This document shows positions 34,194 to 42,357 of a DNA stretch of 64,000 bases, one piece after another. The translations under genes and the position numbers were made by a program. Location: assembly GCA_963932955.1 (NCBI GenBank), contig CAWVRK010000001.1:62001-126000 (forward strand), written 5' to 3'. Every line of letters begins with the position of its first letter. Within the stretch, counting starts at the first letter, position 1. The notes below the pieces were generated by a model. That model made no database searches. It was given only the letters and a program-made list of their open reading frames with translations, and was not told where the DNA came from. The DNA is from Flavicella sp963932955. Lineage in GTDB: Bacteria > Bacteroidota > Bacteroidia > Flavobacteriales > Flavobacteriaceae.

Positions 34194-34242
34194 TCATTTA
34201 CAAACAAAGAATTGAAGCGAAATTTTTAAACACAGTAGAATG

Positions 34243-34286
34243 TAAAAAAAAATCCCAACACTATTTGTGTTGGGATTTTTTTTTAT
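34243..34286. terminator. Bidirectional terminator between GH31 gene and nqrF
   Basis: AATCCCAACAC (34251-34261), loop TATTT, mirror 34267-34277, flanked by a long A run and a long T run. It serves both convergent transcripts. Confidence 0.92.
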
Positions 34287-34297
34287 GTCTAAACGAA

Positions 34298-35584
34298 TTA
34301 GCCTCCAAAGTCGTCAAAACGAACATTTTCTGGTGGCACTCCAAAGTCATCACACATTTTGACAACGGCTTGGTTCATCATCGGAGGACCACAGAAATAG
34401 AATTCGATGTCCTCAGGCGCATCGTGGTGATTCAGGTAATTGTCAATCAGTGCTTGGTGCACAAATCCAACAAAACCATCTCCTTCGTCCTCCATATGTT
34501 CTTTTACCTTCCAGTTGTCTTCTTTCAAAGGCTCTGACAAGACCAAGTGCATTTTAAAATTCGGGAATTGTTTTTCCAACGCTTCAAAATAATGCAAGTA
34601 AAACAATTCTCTTTTAGATCGGCCTCCGTACCAATAAGATACTTTACGTCCTGTTTTCATCGTGTGGAAGAGTTCGTAAAGGTGCGAACGCATCGGAGCC
34701 ATTCCAGCTCCACCACCAACATAGACCATTTCGGCGTCGGATTCGTTGATAAAAAACTCTCCGTAAGGTCCTGAAATGGTTACCTCATCTCCTGGTTTTT
34801 TTGCGAAAATATAGGAGGAAGCAATCCCTGGATTTACATCCATCCAACCACCTTTGACTCTGTCAAAGGGAGGACATGCAATACGAACGTTCAACATGAT
34901 GTTGCGTCCTTCTGCAGGGTAAGAAGCCATGGAATAGGCTCTTTCTACCGTTTCTGGATTTTTCATTACCATTGGCCACAGTCCAAACTTATCCCATTCT
35001 TCTTGGAACTTTTTAGGCTCACCTGGATGGTCTTGTGGGTGGGCAGTGATGTCCATATCGGTAAAATTCACTTCTGTCTTTGGAATTTCAATTTGGATGT
35101 ATCCACCTGCTTTGTAACCCATATCTTCGGGAATTTCTACCACGAATTCTTTGATAAAAGAAGCTACGTTGTAGTTGGAAACTACTTTGGCCTTCCATTT
35201 TTTAATTCCAAAAATTTCTTCTGGAATGGTAATTTCCATGTCGTTCTTGACTTTTACCTGACAGCCCAATCTAGCTCCTGCCGCCAACTCTTTACGCGTA
35301 AAATGCGGAGTTTCTGTAGGCAAAGGATCTCCCCCTCCTGAAAGGACGTGGCACTCACATTGAATACAGGTACCTCCACCTCCACATGCAGAAGGCAAAA
35401 ATATTTTTTCGTTTCCAAGTGTCCCCAACAAAGTGGACCCGGTCTCTACTTCAATCGTTTTTTCTCCGTTGATCGTAATTTTTACTTTTCCTGAGGGCAG
35501 TAACTTGGCTTTGGCTCCCAATAGAATGGCAACCAAAATGAGCACTACAATTAAAAACACGAAAATACTTACTATTATAGTCAT
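34298..35584 (-). CDS. nqrF: Na+-translocating NADH:quinone reductase subunit F
   Basis: NqrF (428 aa) is the electron-entry subunit: NADH reduces FAD, which passes electrons to a 2Fe-2S centre. One N-terminal transmembrane helix (residues about 3-24) anchors it. The ferredoxin domain has the cysteine set CGGGGTCIQCECHV and the later LGCQVKV. The FAD site is ERAYSMASYPAEGRNIM, and the NADH-binding end has VGGGAGMAPMRSHLYEL and EFYFCGPPMMNQAVVKMC. It is the last of six nqr genes; a terminator follows. No apbE flavin-transferase gene lies beside it, although apbE often does. Confidence 0.97.
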   Translation of the reverse strand: MTIIVSIFVFLIVVLILVAILLGAKAKLLPSGKVKITINGEKTIEVETGSTLLGTLGNEKIFLPSACGGGGTCIQCECHVLSGGGDPLPTETPHFTRKELAAGARLGCQVKVKNDMEITIPEEIFGIKKWKAKVVSNYNVASFIKEFVVEIPEDMGYKAGGYIQIEIPKTEVNFTDMDITAHPQDHPGEPKKFQEEWDKFGLWPMVMKNPETVERAYSMASYPAEGRNIMLNVRIACPPFDRVKGGWMDVNPGIASSYIFAKKPGDEVTISGPYGEFFINESDAEMVYVGGGAGMAPMRSHLYELFHTMKTGRKVSYWYGGRSKRELFYLHYFEALEKQFPNFKMHLVLSEPLKEDNWKVKEHMEDEGDGFVGFVHQALIDNYLNHHDAPEDIEFYFCGPPMMNQAVVKMCDDFGVPPENVRFDDFGG

Positions 35585-35604
35585 CTACTTTTTCTTAGTT
35601 TTGT

Positions 35605-36219
35605 TTATAATTTGATTCCTGAAAAACTCATGAATCCGATCGCCATCAAACCTGTAATGATAAAGGTAATTCCCAATCCTTTTAAGGGGGCTGGAATGTT
35701 GGAATAGGCTATTTTTTCACGAATGGCTGCAATGGCTAAAATCGCCAAAAACCATCCAATTCCAGAACCCAAACCGTATACTGCAGATTCTCCGACATTG
35801 GAAAAATCTTTTTGTTGCATAAACAAAGAACCTCCTAAAATGGCACAGTTTACAGCAATCAATGGAAGGAAAATTCCCAAAGCACCGTACAATGCTGGAG
35901 CGAAACGCTCGACAATCATTTCTACCAATTGCACCATGGATGCAATGACCGCGATAAACATGATAAAGCTCAAAAAGCTCAAGTCAATGCTTGCGTAATC
36001 TGCACCCAACCAGGACAAAGCACCTGCCTTTAACAAGTAGGTGTCCAACAAAAAGTTGACCGGTACGGTGACCACCAATACAAAGATGACGGCTGCTCCA
36101 AGACCCACTGCTGTTTTGACTGTTTTGGATACTGCCAAATAGGAACACATTCCCAAAAAGTAGGCAAATACCATGTTGTCAATAAAAATACTTTTTATAA
36201 AAATATTGATCAAATCCAT
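35605..36219 (-). CDS. nqrE: Na+-translocating NADH:quinone reductase subunit E
   Basis: NqrE (204 aa) is a six-helix membrane subunit of the sodium pump, paralogous to NqrD and related to RnfA. NMVFAYFLGMCSYLAVSKTV carries the Cys region that helps bind the intramembrane Fe-S cluster with NqrD. It is followed by FLSFIMFIAVIASMVQLVEM and PLIAVNCAILGGSLFMQQKD with a second conserved Cys. It starts 14 nt after nqrD and ends 20 nt before nqrF. Confidence 0.97.
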   Translation of the reverse strand: MDLINIFIKSIFIDNMVFAYFLGMCSYLAVSKTVKTAVGLGAAVIFVLVVTVPVNFLLDTYLLKAGALSWLGADYASIDLSFLSFIMFIAVIASMVQLVEMIVERFAPALYGALGIFLPLIAVNCAILGGSLFMQQKDFSNVGESAVYGLGSGIGWFLAILAIAAIREKIAYSNIPAPLKGLGITFIITGLMAIGFMSFSGIKL

Positions 36220-36233
36220 GTTGATGCTGTTTA

Positions 36234-36905
36234 TTAGTTTTCGATTAATTTTCTATTTCTTGCGCGTTGGATCCAAATGATGATTCCCACCGTGATCAAA
36301 GCCATGGGTGACAACAACATAAAACCGTTGTTTTCATAGCCAAAAGAATAAACTCCGGTAGATTCTGCCAAAGTTTTCGCCTTGTGACCTAAGACTTCAA
36401 AACCCATCAATTTTCCAGAACCCAACAATTCTCTAAAGAAGGCTACTAGCACCAAAATCAATGCGTAACCAGCGCCGTTTCCGACTCCGTCTAAAAAGGA
36501 TTTCCAAGGTCCGTTGGCCAAAGCAAAAGCTTCCAAACGTCCCATGACAATACAGTTGGTGATGATCAAACCGACAAATACGGACAATTCCTTGCTGACA
36601 TCATAGGCATATGCTTTTAGGATTTGATCGACTAAAATCACCAAAGAGGCCACGATCAACAATTGAACGATGATCCGGATTCTACTTGGAATCAAATTTC
36701 GAATCAAGGACACAATCACATTACTCGCAATGATGACAAAGAGTACGGCCAAAGACATCACCAAAGCGGGTTTTAGTTGGACGGTAATCGCCAGGGCAGA
36801 ACAAATACCGAGTACTTGGACTGAAATGGGGTTGTTGTCATCCAAAGGATCGGTCAACAACGCTTTATTTTTTTTAGAAAACAATGCTTCTTTTTCTTCT
36901 GCCAT
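36234..36905 (-). CDS. nqrD: Na+-translocating NADH:quinone reductase subunit D
   Basis: NqrD (223 aa) is a six-helix membrane subunit. Conserved stretches are DDNNPISVQVLGICSALAIT with Cys, SLIRNLIPSRIRIIVQLLIV and GLIITNCIVMGRLEAFALAN with the second Cys and the conserved GRxEAFA motif, then FLDGVGNGAGYALILVLVAF. A longer charged N-terminus (MAEEKEALFSKKNKALLTDP) precedes the first helix. It starts 2 nt after nqrC. Confidence 0.97.
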   Translation of the reverse strand: MAEEKEALFSKKNKALLTDPLDDNNPISVQVLGICSALAITVQLKPALVMSLAVLFVIIASNVIVSLIRNLIPSRIRIIVQLLIVASLVILVDQILKAYAYDVSKELSVFVGLIITNCIVMGRLEAFALANGPWKSFLDGVGNGAGYALILVLVAFFRELLGSGKLMGFEVLGHKAKTLAESTGVYSFGYENNGFMLLSPMALITVGIIIWIQRARNRKLIEN

Positions 36906-36907
36906 GA

Positions 36908-37621
36908 TTAATTGTTTTTAAAATAAGGGAGGTAACGGGCCAGTCTTTCTTGTACCATGTCAGACACACCGTCTGAGGTAATGGTTCCACCTGAGATGGC
37001 ATCTACGCCATGTGCGTCTTCTGCTTTGGCACCTCCTTTGATTGCTTTTACAGATACAAAGTTGTCTGCTATATACCCTGCATTGAGGTCCTTTAGTAAG
37101 GTTTTTCCTTTGAATTGTGCTTGGAACCAATCCGTGGTGATTTCGGCACCCAAACCAGGTGTTTCTGCTTTGTGGTCAAAGTTGGCACCAATGATGGTGT
37201 TCTTGTCTTCGCCCAAGGCGATATAGCCCCAAATGGCATCCCAAAGTCCCGCACCATACAAAGGAATCACATAAAATGTCTTTCCTTCTTTTTCGGCGAC
37301 ATAGAGTGGAAAACGTTGATCCACAGCGTCCTTCTTTACTTCTTTTTTCAAGCTCAACTCGAAGGCGTTGGAAGCGGCGTCGACCGTTCCGTCTTTTTTC
37401 AAAGCGAGTTGTCCCTTGATAAAGGTGGCAAAGCTCACTTCTGCTTCCTCTCTAGAAACCTCCACACCAATGGTAGAAAGTATCTTTTGCATTTTTTCTG
37501 CTTTGACATTTTTTTCTTGCAAAGGCTTCAAGCTCGTCGCTGTATAGGACAACAATCCTGCGATGAGTGTCACCATGACAATTGCAAAAACAAACGTATA
37601 TATATTGCTATTCTTATCCAT
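36908..37621 (-). CDS. nqrC: Na+-translocating NADH:quinone reductase subunit C
   Basis: NqrC (237 aa) has one N-terminal helix (YTFVFAIVMVTLIAGLLSYTA) and a periplasmic FMN-binding domain. The flavinylation motif is DAISGGTITSDGV near residue 210, where the second Thr region matches the covalent FMN attachment Thr of the Dxx(S/T)GxT signature. GAGLWDAIWGYIALGEDKNT and AETPGLGAEITTDWFQAQF are also family-typical. It lies 3 nt after nqrB. Confidence 0.97.
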   Translation of the reverse strand: MDKNSNIYTFVFAIVMVTLIAGLLSYTATSLKPLQEKNVKAEKMQKILSTIGVEVSREEAEVSFATFIKGQLALKKDGTVDAASNAFELSLKKEVKKDAVDQRFPLYVAEKEGKTFYVIPLYGAGLWDAIWGYIALGEDKNTIIGANFDHKAETPGLGAEITTDWFQAQFKGKTLLKDLNAGYIADNFVSVKAIKGGAKAEDAHGVDAISGGTITSDGVSDMVQERLARYLPYFKNN

Positions 37622-37624
37622 TTC

Positions 37625-38782
37625 TTAAGCTGTTTTTAGACGTTTTTTGCGTTTCTTAATATTGCCTTCAATGACGTAATGATCAATCGTAGGTGCAAAC
37701 ACATTGAGCAACAAGATCGACATCATGATTCCTTCAGGGTAAGCAGGATTGATGATGCGAATCATGATTCCTAAAAAGCCAATTAAAAAACCGTATACCC
37801 ATTTTCCTTTGTTGGTCTGAGCTCCTGAAACAGGATCAGTGGCCATAAATACAATGGCAAATGCAAAGCCGCCTACCAACAGGTGTTGCCACCAAGGGAA
37901 GTTCAACAACGCATTGTCTGGATAGGCAACACCGACAAGGTTAAAGAGAAGTGCCATGACAGCACCTCCAATCAAAGAGGACAGCATGATTCTCCAACTG
38001 GCCACTCCTGTAAAGTACAAGAAAGCGGCTCCAATCAAGATCATCAAGACAGACGTTTCTCCCACAGAACCCGGAATAAATCCAAGGAACATGTCCAAAA
38101 CACTGTAACTAAGTTCTGAATTCCCAGAAGCCAATGAGCCCAAAATGGTTTCTCCAGAAATGGCATCTACTGTGCTTGCATCTGCTACCCACACCTTGTC
38201 ACCCGACATGCTTGGGGCATAGGAGAAATAAGCGAAAGCTCTGGCAACCAAAGCAGGATTCAAAATGTTCATTCCCGTTCCTCCAAAGGCTTCTTTACCT
38301 ATTAATACGGCAAAAGCAACGGAGACTCCTAACATCCACAGCGGCAAATCGATGGGCATGATCAAAGGAATCAACATTCCTGACACCAAATACCCTTCGT
38401 TGATCTCGTGGCCTCTAAAAATCCCAAAAGCAAATTCAATTCCCAATCCAACTCCGTAAGAAACGGCAATCATTGGAATGAATTTAAAAGAACCATAGAG
38501 CAGGTAGTCCAAAAAGGTTCCTGCTTCTCCCAACTGAGAGAAATGCTGGTAACCGACGTTCCACATTCCAAATAGCAAGGCGGGAATCATGGCAAAAATA
38601 ACCGTGACCATGACGCGCTTTAAGTCGACGCCATCTCGGATATGTGCTCCTTCATGTGTCGTGTGGTTTGGAACAAAGACCAACGTGTCGAAGGCATTGA
38701 ACCCAGGGGCAAATTTTTCTAACTTTCCTCCTTTGTCAAAAAGAGGTTTGTATTTGTCAAATGTATTTCTAATAAATCCCAT
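37625..38782 (-). CDS. nqrB: Na+-translocating NADH:quinone reductase subunit B
   Basis: NqrB (385 aa) is the central membrane subunit, with about ten helices, a covalent FMN and riboflavin; it is implicated in sodium translocation. THEGAHIRDGVDLKRVM is in the N-terminal region. The flavinylation motif VDAISGETILGSLASGN matches Dxx(S/T)GxT. Membrane signatures are EAFGGTGMNILNPALVARAF and FMATDPVSGAQTNKGKWVYG. Its start overlaps the nqrA stop by one base (TAATG). Confidence 0.97.
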   Translation of the reverse strand: MGFIRNTFDKYKPLFDKGGKLEKFAPGFNAFDTLVFVPNHTTHEGAHIRDGVDLKRVMVTVIFAMIPALLFGMWNVGYQHFSQLGEAGTFLDYLLYGSFKFIPMIAVSYGVGLGIEFAFGIFRGHEINEGYLVSGMLIPLIMPIDLPLWMLGVSVAFAVLIGKEAFGGTGMNILNPALVARAFAYFSYAPSMSGDKVWVADASTVDAISGETILGSLASGNSELSYSVLDMFLGFIPGSVGETSVLMILIGAAFLYFTGVASWRIMLSSLIGGAVMALLFNLVGVAYPDNALLNFPWWQHLLVGGFAFAIVFMATDPVSGAQTNKGKWVYGFLIGFLGIMIRIINPAYPEGIMMSILLLNVFAPTIDHYVIEGNIKKRKKRLKTA

Positions 38783-40134
38783 TATCCTACTTCGTTTATC
38801 ATTAAATCTAAACCTTCTCTGATGATTTTTTGTGCTTCAACTTTTGAAGAACTTGCATAATCAATCAATGCGAAATCTTCAGGAGCTACTTCGTAAATAC
38901 CTAAATTTTCCATTTTTTCAATGTCATTCGCCATGACGGCTTTGAGCAATTGCATTGGAAAAATATCCATTGGAAAGACTTTTTCCATCTCTCCAGTTAC
39001 CACCATGGCACGTTCTTCTCCGTTCATATTGGTATTGAGTGTGTATTCCTTGTTGGACGACAACCAAGAAAAAGAGGTTCTTGAAGCACTGTGAATTTTC
39101 CCACTTCCTACAAAAGGAATCCAACCGAACATGCGGTATACATTTCCTTCTGGGATGACAGAAATTTCGTTGCTATAAAAACCTAAAAACTCGTCTTTGG
39201 AAGCAATTGTAGCTCCTGTCAATACATTTCCAGAAATAATTCTTGTATTGTCTTCGTTGATTTTTCCCTCCAACAAAGAAGCGACTTCCTGACCCAAGGT
39301 TACTTGGTAGTATTGAGGTGCTGTTACTTCAGAACCTGCCAAAGCGATGGTTCTGTAAGGCCTGAACTGACCCGTCAAGAAAAGATTTCCGATGATCACA
39401 ACATCTTGAGGATTCACCGTCCAAACTTTTTCTCCTTGGTTGATCGGGGCTATTTTTGAAATCTGAACACCTACATTTCCTGCAGGATGTTTTCCTGTTA
39501 CATTTTGCAAAACCGCATTTTCTGTTTTGTCAAAAAATGTGGGAGTGTTGTTGACTGACAAATGTACATTTCCCTGTGTCAACTTTGAAAGAGCATTCAC
39601 ACCTGCTTGAAACGCAGCTTCTTGTTCCTTGATTGAAAAGGCATAACTTGAAGCCAAAGGAGCCGTGTCAAAAGAAGAGATAAAAATCGCTTTGGGTTCG
39701 TCAGCTGGATTGGCAATCACATCGTATGGACGTTGATTGACAAAAGGCCAACAACCGCTGTCCAATATTTTGGTGAGCACTTGCTCTTTAGAGAGTCCTT
39801 TTGGGTCTTCTTTGCCAAAATCCACAAAGTCGTCTTCGGCTTTTGCCTCAATGACCACTTTTAAAATTCTTCTTTTTGCACCTCTTTTGATTTCACTTAC
39901 CGTACCACTGACTGGAGAAGTGAATTTGATCTGTTCGTTGGATTTTGAATAAAACAAAACGGTTCCTACAGAAACCTTATCTCCAACTTTTACAGTCAGC
40001 TTGGGGGTGATTCCGTGAAAATCTTTTGGTTGTATTGCAAAAATTCTGGAACGAGGAGCCGCAGAAATTACTTCCTCTGCCTTGCCTTTCAGCTTAATGG
40101 ATAAGCCTTTTTTTATTCGAATGTCCTCTGACAT
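38782..40134 (-). CDS. nqrA: Na+-translocating NADH:quinone reductase subunit A
   Basis: NqrA (450 aa) is the peripheral cytoplasmic subunit; it lacks flavin and contributes to quinone interaction. The N-terminus SEDIRIKKGLSIKLKGKAEE and PKDFHGITPKLTVKVGDKVS are family-typical, as are FTSPVSGTVSEIKRGAKRRI, VNQRPYDVIANPADEPKAIF and the C-terminal FGWIPFVGSGKIHSASRTSF. It is the promoter-proximal gene of the complete nqrABCDEF operon. The TAAATTTG element lies 36 nt upstream. Confidence 0.97.
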   Translation of the reverse strand: MSEDIRIKKGLSIKLKGKAEEVISAAPRSRIFAIQPKDFHGITPKLTVKVGDKVSVGTVLFYSKSNEQIKFTSPVSGTVSEIKRGAKRRILKVVIEAKAEDDFVDFGKEDPKGLSKEQVLTKILDSGCWPFVNQRPYDVIANPADEPKAIFISSFDTAPLASSYAFSIKEQEAAFQAGVNALSKLTQGNVHLSVNNTPTFFDKTENAVLQNVTGKHPAGNVGVQISKIAPINQGEKVWTVNPQDVVIIGNLFLTGQFRPYRTIALAGSEVTAPQYYQVTLGQEVASLLEGKINEDNTRIISGNVLTGATIASKDEFLGFYSNEISVIPEGNVYRMFGWIPFVGSGKIHSASRTSFSWLSSNKEYTLNTNMNGEERAMVVTGEMEKVFPMDIFPMQLLKAVMANDIEKMENLGIYEVAPEDFALIDYASSSKVEAQKIIREGLDLMINEVG

Positions 40135-40170
40135 ATTTAGAATTTAAGTTAATCTGTTTTAAAAACGTTG

Positions 40171-40178
40171 CAAATTTA
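40171..40178 (-). promoter_or_regulatory. Candidate -7 element (TAAATTTG) for nqr operon
   Basis: A perfect TAnnTTTG match on the minus strand, 36 nt before the nqrA ATG. A TTTTG occurs 23 nt further upstream, at the long end of accepted spacing. Confidence 0.5.
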
Positions 40179-40267
40179 ATTATTTTGAAGGGTTCCTCCC
40201 ACAAAACAAACACTTTATCTTAGAGATTGCTCTTTATTTATAATCGTTCTAAATAACTGGAATTATC

Positions 40268-40294
40268 CTTTCAAATCACGGCTTGATTTGAAAG
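40268..40294. repeat. Perfect 11-bp inverted repeat
   Basis: CTTTCAAATCA (40268-40278), loop CGGCT, TGATTTGAAAG (40284-40294). There is no T run on either side, so it is not a typical terminator. It lies between two divergent promoters and could be an operator or a structured leader element. Confidence 0.7.
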
Positions 40295-40440
40295 CCATTT
40301 GCAAGGAAGTAATTCCCCCAAAAACCGAGATTTTAAAATTGGGCATGCCTGCTTGAAAAGCGGTATTTCATAAGCGCATCCCCTCCTAATTCAATTCAAA
40401 ACCAAACCTTTGTCCTGGCAATAAAAAACAAAAACCTCAC

Positions 40441-40471
40441 TTGGCATGCAAAGACAATAGTTGTACATTTA
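40441..40471 (+). promoter_or_regulatory. Candidate promoter of the T9SS plug gene
   Basis: TTG at 40441-40443, a 20-nt spacer, then TACATTTA at 40464-40471 (one mismatch to TAnnTTTG). The ATG is 21 nt downstream. Confidence 0.5.
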
Positions 40472-40492
40472 CACTTTATAAACTCATTTTGA

Positions 40493-41725
40493 ATGTTCAA
40501 AAATTTTCTTTTTTTCTCCTTGGTTTTTTTCCTTTTTTCACCCCAAATAACTGGGCAAAACTTCACCGCTAGCTTTGTCAAAAGCGTGCAACTCCAAACA
40601 GAAAACAATGAAAATTCCAACCCTATTTTTAGGCTCGGAGAACCGCTTTTTATTTCCTTTGACGACTTGGAAGCAGATCAAAAAAATTACAGCTACCACA
40701 TTGCCCATTGCAATTACAACTGGGAAGTTTCAGGCACAAACCCAACCCTATACATCGACGGCTATGACAGTTTTGAAATTCAAGATTTCAAAACGTCTTT
40801 CAATACGCTCCAAATTTTCACACACCATTATTTTCAAATCCCCAACCAAAATACCCGTATCAAAGCAAGTGGAAATTACCTACTTACCATCCTCAATGAA
40901 GAGGAGGAAATTTGTGTACAACGCAGATTTGTGATCTATGAGCCCAAAGTCAACATCAGTGCCAAAAGCATCCGGGATCGAAACTTGAAAAACATCGACA
41001 CCAAACAAGTGGTGCAATTTTCAATTTTGCACCCCAATTTAATTTTTAACAAGCCTTCCCAAGAATTGAAAATCTGTGTCTTGCAAAACAACGATTGGAA
41101 TTTCATCAAAAAAGACCTCCGTCCTCAATTTTACAAAAAAAACGAAATTGTCTACCAATACAACGAGGAAACGAGCTTTTATGGGCGAAATGAATTTTTA
41201 AATTTTGACAGTAAAAATATCACCGGGACCAATGTAAATATTGCAGGGATTGACATAAAAGAAAATGGATACCACACCTATCTTTACCCAACACTTCCCA
41301 GAGCAGCTCTTCCCTATACCTATTTTCCTGACATCAATGGGTCTTTTGTTATCCGTACCTTGAATGGCGTCGATGCAGCTACCGAAAGTGATTATACCTG
41401 GATACACTTTTCCCTGGACACCCAATCCAAAAACCCAAAAGAAAAAATCTATGTCTATGGCGCTTTTAACAACTATGCTTTGGAAGACGAAAACATGCTG
41501 CGTTTTAATGAAGACAGCCAAATGTTAGAAGCCACTCTCCAGCTAAAACAAGGCTTTTACAATTACACCTTTGCAACCTTGGAGAAAAACCAAGTAAGCA
41601 CAAGATACGTAGAAGGTTCTTTTTACGAGACCGAAAACGACTATACCGTACTAGTCTATTTCAAACCTTTTGGCGCTCGAATTTCGGAAATCATAGGCGT
41701 CGCAAAAATCAATAGCCGTCAGTAG
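40493..41725 (+). CDS. Type IX secretion system plug protein (DUF5103)
   Basis: A 410-aa exported protein; signal peptide MFKNFLFFSLVFFLFSPQITG (cleavage near residue 21). The sequence matches the family once called DUF5103. RLGEPLFISFDDLEADQKNY, YHIAHCNYNWEVSGTNPTLY and PFPYTYF-like ALPYTYFPDINGSFVIRTLN form the N-terminal beta domain. The C-terminal half has KIYVYGAFNNYALEDEN and RYVEGSFYETENDYTVLVYF. In Flavobacterium, the Plug protein closes the periplasmic side of the SprA channel; this is from family knowledge. sprA itself is at 49.6-56.9 kb, so translocon and plug genes are about 8 kb apart here. Confidence 0.88.
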   Translation: MFKNFLFFSLVFFLFSPQITGQNFTASFVKSVQLQTENNENSNPIFRLGEPLFISFDDLEADQKNYSYHIAHCNYNWEVSGTNPTLYIDGYDSFEIQDFKTSFNTLQIFTHHYFQIPNQNTRIKASGNYLLTILNEEEEICVQRRFVIYEPKVNISAKSIRDRNLKNIDTKQVVQFSILHPNLIFNKPSQELKICVLQNNDWNFIKKDLRPQFYKKNEIVYQYNEETSFYGRNEFLNFDSKNITGTNVNIAGIDIKENGYHTYLYPTLPRAALPYTYFPDINGSFVIRTLNGVDAATESDYTWIHFSLDTQSKNPKEKIYVYGAFNNYALEDENMLRFNEDSQMLEATLQLKQGFYNYTFATLEKNQVSTRYVEGSFYETENDYTVLVYFKPFGARISEIIGVAKINSRQ

Positions 41726-41794
41726 CACGATTTCCTTCCCAAAAAAAAGCACTTCCAAGTTGAAAAATAGTTTTAAATAAAGTTCTAATTTTAG

Positions 41795-41802
41795 TATATT
41801 TG
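41795..41802 (+). promoter_or_regulatory. Candidate -7 element (TATATTTG) for apaG
   Basis: A perfect TAnnTTTG match, 18 nt before ATG 41821. It overlaps an in-frame TTG at 41800 and so argues for the downstream ATG. Confidence 0.5.
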
Positions 41803-41820
41803 ATTAGAATTCGCTGCAGG

Positions 41821-42207
41821 ATGGTTGAAAAAATAACAAAAGGAATCAAAATTTCCGTACAAACAAAGTACGAGGGAAGGCACCTTCAAAAGGAGGTATT
41901 GCTCTATGCTTTTAGTTATTATATCACTATCGAAAACCAAAGCAATGACATTGTTCAATTGCTCTCTAGAAAGTGGGAGATTTATGACAGTCTCAATCAA
42001 AATGAAATCGTCATCGGTGATGGAGTTGTGGGACAGATTCCAGTTTTAGAACCCGACGAACGATATACCTACCAATCCAACTGCTTGCTGGTTTCTTCGA
42101 TTGGCGCGATGAAAGGACACTTCAACATGGTCAATTATTCGGACAAATCTACTTTTAAGGTGTTTGTTCCTACCTTTCAGTTGGCCAACAAAGAGGTATT
42201 GAATTGA
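41821..42207 (+). CDS. apaG: ApaG family protein
   Basis: ApaG (128 aa) is a fibronectin-III-like beta-sandwich protein. It is linked genetically in enterobacteria to Co2+/Mg2+ efflux, but its biochemical role is unclear. Visible family segments are GIKISVQTKYEGRHLQKEVL, FSYYITIENQSNDIVQLLSR, KWEIYDSLNQNEIVIGDGVVG and MKGHFNMVNYSDKSTFKVFV. The last of these contains the typical G-x-F/Y-x-M pattern. The ATG at 41821 is preferred to the TTG seven codons upstream because that codon lies within the -7 element. pabB follows after 150 nt. Confidence 0.94.
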   Translation: MVEKITKGIKISVQTKYEGRHLQKEVLLYAFSYYITIENQSNDIVQLLSRKWEIYDSLNQNEIVIGDGVVGQIPVLEPDERYTYQSNCLLVSSIGAMKGHFNMVNYSDKSTFKVFVPTFQLANKEVLN

Positions 42208-42301
42208 AAGCGCGGCCAGGAATTTCAAAAAACAATGCCTTACAAATCACTTCCCTTCTTTGAAATACAAAAAGAGATACCCAGTTTTCAAAACTAATAA
42301 G

Positions 42302-42309
42302 TACCTTTG
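42302..42309 (+). promoter_or_regulatory. Candidate -7 element (TACCTTTG) for pabB
   Basis: A perfect TAnnTTTG match, 48 nt before ATG 42358. It overlaps an in-frame TTG (42307), so that longer start is unlikely. An 11-bp palindrome GTTTTCAAAAC lies just upstream at 42284-42294. Confidence 0.45.
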
Positions 42310-42357
42310 AAGCTTTTCATCAAAGAATTTGAAAAGCAGCAGATTTACAATCATCTC

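Larger units (their letters stand above)
40135..40492. other. 358-nt divergent intergenic region, nqrA / T9SS plug gene
   Basis: The largest gap without a gene. It holds a -7 element for nqrA (40171-40178, minus), a bipartite promoter for the plug gene (40441-40471, plus) and a perfect 11-bp inverted repeat in the middle (40268-40294). No convincing small reading frame or known RNA motif was recognised. Confidence 0.6.
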
